From positions 19,202,501 through 19,266,500 of the forward strand of contig CM067559.1 of the NCBI GenBank assembly GCA_034509755.1: a stretch of DNA of 64,000 nucleotides. The letters are read 5' to 3'. The notes under the pieces are model-generated. The model had not been told where the DNA came from, searched no databases, and was given only the letters and a program-made list of their open reading frames with translations. A program made the position numbers and the translations under genes. Below are positions 52,461-62,095 of this stretch, one piece after another (positions within the stretch are counted from its first letter, which is position 1; every line of letters starts with the position of its first letter). The DNA comes from Anisodus tanguticus. Lineage: Eukaryota > Streptophyta > Magnoliopsida > Solanales > Solanaceae.

Positions 52461-53992
52461 TGTAGGGTTTTGTTGGGTTTAAAACATATAAGTAAGGCAC
52501 AACGGAAGTTTAATATTTTGTTTCTTACTTACCCAACAACTTTGATAATCTGGTATGGTTATACAACATTCAAAACCTGTAACTTAAAGCATAGAACTTA
52601 CAGGTTATAGTATCTTGAGTCTTTATCTACTATAGGTGCGCACGCGAATGCCCTTACGGTTGCAAGCTCCAAGCTTCAATGTATTTCTCCTTCAGAAAGT
52701 TAGAAAATCCGGCAAAGGTTTAAGAGAGTATTTTAATTCTAAGTCTCTAAGACTTAGAATGATAATCTGAAATTAGTATATAAATAATGAAGAGAATGCC
52801 ACTATTTATATGTGAAAATTAGGTCAACCGGATTAGGGTTTGACCTTGGGCCTGGTCCAAAAATCGAGGCAGAGGCACCGCGGCCCTAGGGTATGGGTGC
52901 CGTGGCGCTTGACGTGTTCCTGCACTGTCTTTCTGTACATTCTTAATTAAATCCAAATTCCAATTTTGACTTAATTAAAATAATCATTATTCATTTAAAT
53001 ATCTCGATTCTAAATCGAATATTTAATATTCTCTCAATACATCCTTAGATCGAAAGGGCAATCGACATAGTGTGACCCTACAGGCCTTCACATATCGACA
53101 TTAATCAAATTAAGGTCTACGTGGAACTCCTAGACGGAGCCGCAATACGAACTCAATATGTGAAGTACGTTTACATGAATCCAGTAAACTTAACCTCTAT
53201 GTGGTAAGATAAAATCCTTTCATTCACGACACACCCGATCAAGCTTAGAATTTGTCAAGTGTCTATCCAAATGGCTTAATCATTGTATCTCATCTATATT
53301 AGTTGACAACTAGACCATATTCTAAATATGTCTATTGCGTTGGCCAACGACTTAGTCAACCTAATATCACTGAGAACCCGAGTGTTCTCTCGAATATACA
53401 TTCGAGGAATGAATCCTAATCTTGGCTCAACTACCACCTTCAATCCACATTGTAATATACCCAATAAAAGTTGTATCTCAACCTATAAGGCATTTGAGCT
53501 TAGGACGGGATCAAAGTACATTACTTTGTAGACAAGGTGCGTATTGACCTCAAGTCTAAGGACTTCTATCTCCCACATGTTGATGATACTTTAGACAAGT
53601 ATAACAAATAGTATATCAGCAGGGTATATCAATACTTCCAAAATATCCATGTGTCCATCACGAGTAGCCATTACTCATAGCATGTGAGACATATTACATC
53701 CTCTAAGGGTGTGATGCAGACCATATATCGACTTATCACATATCATCGATATCCCATTCTGGATGATCATTAGTCGAGGCTACTTTAAGAGTTACGTTAT
53801 AATATTAATATCTCACACTATTAATAACAGTGTAACCTCCAGGGATGCATATTATAGAATATTACAAATAATTAATTAATAATTCAATAATTGCAAATGC
53901 CAAAATATTAATCTCCATTAATAATAATATGAATATGTATAAAGTACATTTGTCCTAATACAGATTGTCTCTAGGACATAAATATACTTTCA
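52461..53992 (-). repeat. 3' LTR of minus-strand copia element
   Basis: 1532 bp, from TGTAGGGTTTTGTTG to ATACTTTCA. Includes a GC-rich stretch (CACCGCGGCCCTAGGG, about 52877) that the other LTR lacks in part. Confidence 0.9.
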
Positions 53993-54006
53993 ATCTCCCA
54001 CTTGGC

Positions 54007-54470
54007 CTAGAGCCAATCTCCACCATATCTAACACCCATATTCTCAAAATGACCATTATGCTTGACTAAGCTTAATGGTTTAGTGAATGGGTCAGCTAGA
54101 TTATCGTTTGTGGGAACATAGTCTAATCTAATCTCTTCAGTCTCCACCATCTCCCTAAGTATGTGGTACTTCCTTCGCACATGCTTGTTTCTGTTGGTTG
54201 ATCTTGGTTTCTTAGCTTGCGCAATGGCACCAGTGTTGTCACAATAAATCATTATTGGACAAGTGGCACTTGGAACAACCCCTAGTTCCTTCAGAAACTC
54301 AGAAATTGCGACAACTTCTTTACCAACTTTCGATCCAGCAATGTACCCAGTAGCAACTAGCTTTTCTTCCTCACCATAGACTAAGAAGTAATCTTTAGTT
54401 CGTCTAAGATACTTAAGAATACTATTGACTGCCTTCCAGTGTTCTTCCTCAGGATTCTGCTAGAATTTGC
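54007..54470 (-). pseudogene. copia RNase H
   Basis: 54252-54007 (minus) reads MIYCDNTGAIAQAKKPRSTN, HVRRKYHILREMVE, IRLDYVPTNDNLADPFTKPL, the C-terminal half of copia RNase H with its catalytic Asp in YCDN. Between 54470 and 54253 the first half (with YLVYGEEEKLVATGYIAGSK-type text) is out of frame. The frame ends close to the polypurine tract, as normal for copia. Confidence 0.85.
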
Positions 54471-55310
54471 AAGTCATACTAAGTGCAAAGGCCTCATCTG
54501 GCCTAGTATAGGTCATGGCATACATGATCGATCCTTTAGCCGAAGCATATGGGATCTTTTTCATGCATTCAAGTTCTATAGTATTAGAAGGACTATCTTT
54601 CTTAGATAACTTGATGCCTTGTCCCATAGGTAGACCACCTTTCTTGAAATTTTTCATAGAAAAATGTCTAAGCACTTTGTCTATGTAGACTGACTGTGAC
54701 AGCCCCAACAATCTATTAGGACTATCTCTATAGATCCTAATTCCCAGAATGTAGAAGGCTTCACCTAAATCCTTCATCATGAAGGTACTGGACAACCACC
54801 CCTTAAATGATTGTAGGAGAGTCTTATTGTCTCCCATTATCAATATGTCATCTACATATATGATAATGAAGGCAATACTCCCATCATTGCGTTTACTATA
54901 AACACATGGATCCTCTTTACTTCTGACGAAATCAAATAACTTCATAGCCTTGTTGAAGCAAATGATCTAACTCCTCAAGGCTTGCTTAAGCCCATAAATG
55001 GACTTTTGTAGCTTGCATACATCATTTGGTTTAGACTCAAGTGAAAAACCCTCAGGTTGTTTCATATACACCTCCTCAACTAGATTACCAAGGAGGAAAG
55101 CAGTTTTGACGTCCACCTGCCAAATGTCATAGTCATAATATGCAGCTATTGCAAGCAAAATCCGAATGGACTTAATCTTAGCAACAGGTGAAAAGGTTTC
55201 ATCATAATCGACCCATGGCTGTTAATTACCTTTAACCACCAATCTTACTTTATAAGTTTGTACCTTGTCATATGCATCAATCTTCTTCTTGAAGATCCAT
55301 TTGCATCATA
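54460..55310 (-). pseudogene. copia reverse transcriptase
   Basis: Minus strand. 55158-54967: MLAIAAYYDYDIWQVDVKTA, FLLGNLVEEVYMKQPEGFSL, LQKSIYGLKQALRS; the first catalytic Asp is in QVDVKTAF. 54945-54460: MKLFDFVRSKEDPCVYSKRN, IIYVDDILIMGD with both catalytic aspartates, STFMMKDLGEAFYILGIRIY, KIPYASAKGSIMYAMTYTRP. A stop at about 54965 splits the domain. Upstream, 55310-55160 has the RT lead (KWIFKKKIDAYDKVQTYKV) in a broken frame. Confidence 0.88.
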
Positions 55311-55463
55311 TGGGTCTAACCCCTGTTGGCAAATCAACCAAGTTCCAAACTTGATTTATGTACATCGAGTCCATCTCAGATTTCATGGTTTCTTGCCATC
55401 TCTACGAATCAATGTCCAACATAGCTTCGCTGTAGGTTGTAGGTTCATCGTCATCAGGAATAT

Positions 55464-57172
55464 CTATCTCATTGTGTGTTTCAACAAAGAGATTAAGTCT
55501 TTCAGGCGGACGATTAGTCCTAGTGGTCCTACAGAGTTGATTATTCTAAGTTTCCGTGCTTGTTGCATTCTGATTGTAAGAAGGTCTTTGCGTGTTGGAT
55601 AATCCATCACCTTAAGAGCTTTCAGGAATGTCATTTTCATGTATTTCCTGAATGGAATGATGTACAACCATTGTATCATCTTCCATTGGTTGTGTATGAG
55701 AGCCTTGCATTTCTGCACTATCTCTCACATCACTCCCACTGGCTGAAGGGCGTACTCTAAGTACCCAATCTTCCCCAGATACTCCCACTGAATCCTTATT
55801 TAGGTCATTCGACAAGGGTTCAACTTCTGTGTTATCTTGTGGTTCTTGAATTTCTTCAAGTTTTATCTCTGTGCAACTATGTTCCTTGTAGACATATTCT
55901 TCTTCAAGGAAAGTTGTGTTCCTGGAAACAATGACCTTAGGTTCTCCAGAAAGATAGAATTAGTATCTCTTAGTTTCCTTTGGATACCCCACGAAGTAAC
56001 ATTTCTCACTTTTGGATTCCAGCTTGTCAGTGAGCATCTTCTTAACATATGCAGGGCACCCCCAGGGTCTCATATGTTTAAGAGTTGGCTTCTTGCCACA
56101 CCATATCTCATAGGGTGTCTTTTTTATTGACTTGGAAGGAACCTGTTCAAAACATATATAGAGGTTTGTATAGCATGTCCCCAAAGGTATGTCGATAGAG
56201 CTGAGGAGCTCATCATGGATTGAATCATATCCAATAAGGTTCGGTTTTTCCTTTCGGCTACACCATTCATCTGTGGTGTTCCGGGAGGTGTCCATTCTGA
56301 TTGGACTCCATGTAGCTTTAAGTAATCCAGAAAATCCTTGCTCAAGTATTCACCTCCTCGATCCGATCGAAGAGTCTTGATACTTGTTGCAAGTTGTTTC
56401 TCTACTTCCGACTTGTACTCTTTGAACTTCTCAAAAGCCTCGGATTGTGTCTCATAAGATACACATATCCATACATTGTGAAGTCGTCAGTAAAAGTGAT
56501 GAACTATGGAAAATCTCCTTTAGCTTGAGTAAAAAATGGCCCACATACATCAGTATGGACCAACTCAAGCACCTTCTTGGCTCGCACACCTTTACCATAA
56601 AGTGGTTTATTGGTCATCTTTCCTCTCAAGCAAGATTCACAGTTACCATAAGACTCCAAGTCAAATGGTTTGATGTAGTCTAACTTCCTCAACCTTGCTA
56701 TCCTTGATTCGTTGATATGACCAAGTCTGTAGTGCCATAGGTAGGTAGAGTTTATATTACTTATCTTGGCTCGTTTATTTTGTACATTGAATATCTCTCG
56801 ACTACAGTTTAGTGTATATAGTGCATCCACAAGAGGATCAGTTCGATATATAATATTATCAAAAGATAGTACTTGACTGCCATTATAAATATACGAGGAA
56901 AAACACTCCATGTCCAAAACAGGGATAGAAATGATACTCCTCGTTAACGAGGGTACATAGTAGCAATCATTCAACACTAAACAATAGCCAGAAGGTAAAT
57001 TTAATCTATAAGTCCCTACGCACTCAATATCCACTCGTGTTCCATTTCCAACGCGTAGGTCTACCTCCATTGGTCCAACCTTCCTGCTATCAGTTAGCCC
57101 CTGCACATTTGTACAAATGTGTGAGCCACAAGCGGTATCCAATACCCAGGAATGAGAGTTATTTATAGACAT
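55464..57172 (-). pseudogene. copia protease and integrase
   Basis: 57172-56504 (minus) carries the protease start SHSWVLDTACGSHICTNVQG, where DTGAS is DTACG as in several copia families, then the HHCC finger (LWHYRLGHINESRIARL, NCESCLRGKMT) and integrase core start LVHTDVCGPFFTQA; it ends in a TAG replacing a Tyr codon. 56500-56346 continues in frame with the second Asp region. 56345-56124 has VQSEWTPPGTPQMNGVAERK, NRTLLDMIQSMMS with the catalytic Glu. 56295-55960 has KKTPYEIWCGKKPTLKHMRP. 55815-55464 is the acidic linker to RT. Confidence 0.88.
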
Positions 57173-58046
57173 TTATTTCAATGACGTACATACCTTGTCC
57201 ACCAGAGGCAAAAGCACCTGATGTTTTTCCTCCCCCTGGTGTCGTGCAGTCCTTCTTCCAATGCCCTTTCTTATGGCAGTTGAGGCATTCATCCTTAGCC
57301 GGATTTACCTTGTACTTTTTCACACCTACCTTAGGCTTCATAGTTGAGGGCGCAGCGACTGTTTTGCCCTTCTTCTTCTTCTGTCATTCCTTGCCTTTCG
57401 GCTTAAGTCGGCTAGAAGAGCTCACCATGAGCACATCTTTGCCTTTGAAAGTGGAAGACTCAAAGGTCTTGAGCATGTTGTGCAGCTCTGGAAAAGTCTC
57501 CTTTGTTCCATTCATATTGAAATTCACTATGAAGTTCTCAAAAGAACGAGGGAGAGTGTTCAAGATGAGGGTGGTAGCGACATTATTTTCAAGCTTTGTT
57601 CCAATTGAAGCAAGCCTCTCTATCATCCCTATCATCTTCAACACATGTTGCGAGACTTGACCCCCTTCATTGAGCTTACACTTAAAGAGTTATATTAGTA
57701 AATCATATTCCATAGTCTGGGATTGTGAGTCATAGATACTCTTCAAGTATTCTAGCATCTCATTAGGCCCCATGTTCTCATGTTGTCTCTGAAGTTCCAT
57801 AGACATGGAAGACGACATCACGCACTGTGCTGAAGTGGCATCATCTAGGTGTTTCTGGTAAGCATCCTTATCAAAAGAGGTATATTCAGCAGAGTCCGTC
57901 ACAGGGACTGTTGGGAACACCGTGTCCAACACGTATTCAGTTTTATTTTATCTCAACACTATTCACAAATTTCTTAGCCAGTCAAGGTAGTTCGGTCCAG
58001 TAAGTTTGTTCATCTCAATCAACATTTTCAACGATAAGCTCGACAT
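57159..58046 (-). pseudogene. copia gag with zinc knuckle
   Basis: Starts at the minus-strand ATG at 58046 (MSSLSLKMLIEMNKLTGPNY, LDWLRNL, stop). 57932-57690 continues with TSAQCVMSSSMSMELQRQHE and MLEYLKSIYDSQSQTMEYDL. 57644-57384 has MLKMIGMIERLASIGTKLEN, LPRSFENFIVNFNMNGTKET. 57341-57159 has NPAKDECLNCHKKGHWKKDC, an intact CCHC knuckle, and GGKTSGAFASGGQGMYVIE. The product would pack RNA into particles. Two stops split it, but all parts are present, so the copy is fairly young. Confidence 0.85.
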
Positions 58047-59141
58047 CTTTAATAATCTGAAGACTTAGATCAAATGCTTTGGCATAAATACTCGTATCGC
58101 CGAAAAGGATTTTGCACTCTAACAATTATAATGGACGACGCGTTGTAATTTAGACTTGTATTTAAAATTTTGGGAAATATTTTAATTCGGAGTTTTAACC
58201 AAGATCAATTATTTTACGCCATATTCAATATGACATCTTAACGTCATGCAAAACTAATGACACATACAGTTGGGAACCGTCAACCCAATATGCATGATAT
58301 AAGATGGTTTAATCAAATACTGGGCGCCGCCTGCCCAGACAGTTATGGCGGATGCTATTCTAGAAATGTAAATGACAAACATTTTGACATTTAGCACATA
58401 CACAGTATACTTATCAATTATACTGTATAATAATAATCTTGGGTTACACATTCTGAACTTTGATTTTTTTTTTGTTTCTGGACAGGTGGGGGTCGCGACA
58501 CTAATCATTAGAGACGCGACGCCACAGAGGCAGAAGCCTTTCGGTTTCTGCAAAATGCATTAGCGCTGCGACGCTCCACTATGGAGCCGCAGAGCTGCAA
58601 GGGCAGAAATATTTTTGCTTCTGGAATTGCATTAGCGTCGCGGCGCTGCAGAGGCAGAAATATTTCTGCTTCTTCAAATGCATTAGCGTTGCGGCGCTCC
58701 ACCATGGAGTCGCGGCGCCGCCTTGAAACCCTAGCAAGCGTCGCGGTACCCTACCATAGGGTCGCGGCGCCGATGTCCTCACAAACATTTCTCTGTTGAT
58801 TTTTCAAAATCGTTCAACCCCTAAATCCAATTTAGGGATCAATTCACAAGTCTTTTATCATCACCAACCATTATCAATAACGCCCATATCAACCATCATC
58901 CGTTCTTACCCGTTCTTAGTCGTGCACTGTGTAATGAGCCGGACAATGCACTTTTGGCTTGGTTCGAGTTAGAGAGGAATGACTTCCTCGAGTTAGTGTA
59001 GGAGATAATTTAGGGTGATATCAAAAGGTCAACATTAATTCAAGACATGTAGGATTTCAAGAAACCTCGTTTTAATCCAATTTTATGTTTAACCCATATT
59101 ATTACTTTATTCAATTGTTATATAACCATTGAACCAGCCTG
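58047..59141 (-). other. untranslated leader of copia element
   Basis: About 1.1 kb between primer-binding site and gag start, long for copia. It contains a GC-rich minisatellite at 58500-58760. Apparent readings on both strands here come from the repeat. Confidence 0.6.
58500..58760. repeat. about 51-bp GC-rich minisatellite in the leader
   Basis: Four degenerate units sharing GCAGAGGCAGAAATATTTCT, a TGCATTAGCG phrase and a GCGGCGCTCCACTATGG-type end. On the minus strand one frame gives a 17-residue repeat (SAATLMHLKKQKYFCLC, SAATLMQFQKQKYFCPC). Confidence 0.75.
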
Positions 59142-59154
59142 GGCTCTGATACCA
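59142..59154 (-). promoter_or_regulatory. primer-binding site, canonical initiator-Met type
   Basis: The minus strand reads TGGTATCAGAGCC, the common plant site with no change, one base from the LTR. Confidence 0.9.
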
Positions 59155-59155
59155 C

Positions 59156-60676
59156 TGTAGGGTTTTGTTGAGTTCAAAACACATAAGTAAGGCACAACGG
59201 AAGTTTAATATTTTGTTTCTTACTTACCCCAACAACTTTGATAATCTGGTATGGTTATACAACAATCAAACCTTTAACATAAAGCATAATACTTACACGT
59301 TATAGTATCTGGAATCTTTATGTACTATAAGGTTGACACGTGGTTGCCCTTCCGATTGCAAGCTCCAAGCTTCAATGTATTTCTCTTTCGGAAAGCTAGG
59401 AAATCCGGTAGAGGTTTGAGAGAGTATTTTAATTCTAAGTCTCTGAGGCTTAGAATGATAATCTGAAAATTAAGTATGTTGAATAATGAAGAGAATGCCA
59501 CTATTTATAGGTGAAAATGAGGTCAAACCGGATTAGAGTTTGACCTTGGGCCTGGCCCAAAAATCGAGGCAGAGGCGCAGAGGCGCTCGACGTGCTCCTG
59601 CACTGTCTCGATTTATTTTCCGCGCATTCTTAATTAAATCCAAAATCCAATTTTGACTTAATTAAAATAATCATTATTCATTTAAATATATCGATTCTAA
59701 ATTGAATATTTAATTACTCTCTTAATATATCCTTAGATCGAAAGGACAATCGACATAGTGTGACCCTACATGCCTTCTCATATCGACATTAATCAAATTA
59801 AGGTCTATGCGAAACTCCTAGACGGCGCCGGAAGACGAACTCAATATGTGAAGTACGTTTACGCGAATCCAGTAAACTTAACCTTTATGTGGTAAGATAA
59901 AATCCTTTCATTCATGACACACCCGATCAAGCTTAGGATTTGTCAAGTGTCTATCCAAATGGCTTAATCATTGTATCTCATCTATATTAGTTGACAACTA
60001 GACCATATTCTAAATACGTCTATTGCGTTGGCCAACGACTTAGTCAACCTAATATCACTGAGAATCCGAGTGATCTCTCAAATATACATTCGAGGAATGA
60101 ATCCTAATCTTGGCTCAACTACTACATTTAATCCACATCGTAATGTACCCAATACAAGCCGTATATCAACCTATAAGGCATTTGAGCTTAGGACGGGATC
60201 AAAATACATTACTTTGTAGACAAGACGCGTATTGACCTCAAGTCTAAGGACTTCTATCTCCCACACGCTGATCATACTTTAGATAAGTAAAACAAATAAT
60301 ATATCAGCAGGGTATACCAATACTTCCAAAGTATCCATGTGTCCATCACGAGTAGCCATTATTCGTAGCAGGTGAGACATACTACATCCTCTAAGGATGT
60401 GATGCAGACCACATGTCGACTTATCACATATCATCGATATCTCATTCTCGACGATCATCAGTCGAGGCTATTTTAAGAGTTAGGTTATAATATTAATATC
60501 TCACACTATTAATAACAATGTAACCTCCAGGGATGCATATTATAGAATATTACAAACAATCAATTAATAATTCAATAATTGCAAATGCCAAAATATTAAT
60601 CTCCATTAATAATAATATGAATATGTATAAAGTACATTTGTCCTAATACAGATTGTATCTAGGACATATACTTTCA
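59156..60676 (-). repeat. 5' LTR of minus-strand copia element
   Basis: 1521 bp direct repeat of 52461-53992 with the same TGTAGGG start and CTTTCA end. Confidence 0.9.
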
Positions 60677-61403
60677 GTATATATATATTTTAGTTGCTGG
60701 AAAATGTGAAGAAGGAGTTGGAAGTCATCGATAGCCATTAACAAAGCTTCGAAACTCTAGTACAAAAATATGGATTACCGCAAACGAGCTTCATTTCGAG
60801 TGGGTGATACCTCAAAAAATCAGAACATCGAGGAGAATTCATAACTGAAATTTGAAGCAATTTCATTTAGATTTCACATGGTTTTAGATTAATTTATTTG
60901 TGTCTCTCAAGGTTGAAGGAAGATGGTTGTTCCAAGTTTGTATTACCAAACTATATTTCGAGTGGGTGATATCTCAAAAGAATCGGAAGGTCGAGGGGAG
61001 TTCATATATGAAATTTAAAGCAATTTGGTTGAGATTTGACATAGTTTCATATCAAATTACAATAATTGTTCGTCCAAAAGGAAGAAAACGACACTACCAA
61101 AAATAATCTGTTATAATCTTCAATATACTCTATTTTTATTCTAATATGCTCTATTGATATTGTAATACACTATATCAGGACCATTGGTAATTTAATAAAC
61201 AATCAGGACCATTCTAACTTTTTTCCGAAAAGACACCTTTACGTGAAGCAACACATTTTCATGAGAGGTTTCAAACATGTGTGTGGACTCTATTGATATT
61301 CTAATACACTATATCAGGATTATTGCTATTCCAATTTTCCTGAAAAGGTTTTTACGTGAAGCTGCATTTTTTCATGAGAGTTTTCAAATGTGTGCCTTTT
61401 AAT
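60677..61403. repeat. two diverged tandem duplications, non-coding
   Basis: Pair 1: 60785-60890 and 60945-61055 share TTTCGAGTGGGTGATA, CTCAAAA, TCGAGG and TGAAATTTGAAGCAATTT-like phrases, period about 165 bp. Pair 2: 61145-61270 and 61285-61390 share CTCTATTGATATT, AATACACTATATCAGGA, TTTACGTGAAGC and TTTTCATGAGAG, period about 140 bp. No gene is recognised; one 68-codon reading at 60900-61106 lies across pair 1. Confidence 0.65.
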
Positions 61404-61429
61404 TAGGGCTGGCCAGTGGGCCGGGACGA

Positions 61430-61483
61430 CCCGACCCCGGCCCGACCCCGTCCCGACCCCGCCCCGGTCCCGACCCGACCCCG

Positions 61484-61514
<31 letters not shown>

Positions 61515-61720
61515 CGGGGCGGGACTCGAACTCGGGACGGGACGATGTCTCGTCCCGCCAGACCCGAGCCCGCCCCAGGCCCGCCGGACCCGAGCCCGCC
61601 CCGAGACCGTCCCGACCCCGACCCCGACCCCGACCTTACCTTTGCAAAAATAGCCGTTGCACCAACGGCCATTTTAGATTATGGCCGTTGGCCAACGGCC
61701 ATTTTAGGCCCCCCCCCCTA
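61430..61720. repeat. subterminal GC-rich repeats and palindrome of hAT element
   Basis: CCCGACCCC/CCCGTCCCG units occur about ten times between 61430 and 61640, in both orientations (GGGACGGGACGATG also present). ATGGCCGTTGG followed by CCAACGGCCAT forms a perfect palindrome. Such subterminal motifs bind hAT transposase in known elements; that role is inferred here. Confidence 0.7.
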
Positions 61721-62095
61721 CCCCTTAATATTTATTTTTAACCCATAAGTTATTATATTTACACTTTAACCCAATTTTTCAACTATAAATAACTCATTTT
61801 CTCTTCATCTTTCTCACAAATCTTCCTACAATCTCTCTAATTTCTCAATATATCTCTCTACATTGTTTGCTAAATATTCAATTTTATTAATTCATTTGGG
61901 AATTGGGAGTGAAGTTGGCAACTAGCTTGAGGATCTTCCATCGAGCAAAGTTTCAATTTTCAACCTCTCGATTACACGTCGACGTTACGTCGGCGTTTGG
62001 TACATTCGTTCCTTCATTAAATTATTATTGTCTGTTTATTTTATTTAGCGCACTTAATTTCATTTACTTTAATTATTTGTTAGCATATAATTAAA

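Larger units (their letters stand above)
52461..60676 (-). mobile_element. Ty1/copia element with 1.5-kb LTRs, minus strand
   Basis: LTRs 52461-53992 and 59156-60676, a perfect initiator-Met primer-binding site at 59142-59154 (minus), and a polypurine tract at 53993-54004 (minus) fix ends and direction. Domains from right to left: leader with minisatellite, gag, zinc knuckle, protease, integrase, RT, RNase H. Several single stops interrupt otherwise complete domains, so decay is modest. The LTRs are highly similar in most parts. Flanks ATAGT and GTATA do not give a clear target duplication. Confidence 0.9.

Noticed and set aside
53328..53531. An uninterrupted reading that recurs at 60028-60219 with nearly the same protein
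   Set aside because: Both lie at the same place in the two LTRs of the 52461-60676 copia element. The conservation reflects LTR duplication, not a gene.
61390..61748. Pro/Arg-rich readings of 67-87 codons
   Set aside because: They are translations of the CCCGACCCC subterminal repeats and the A run of the hAT element.
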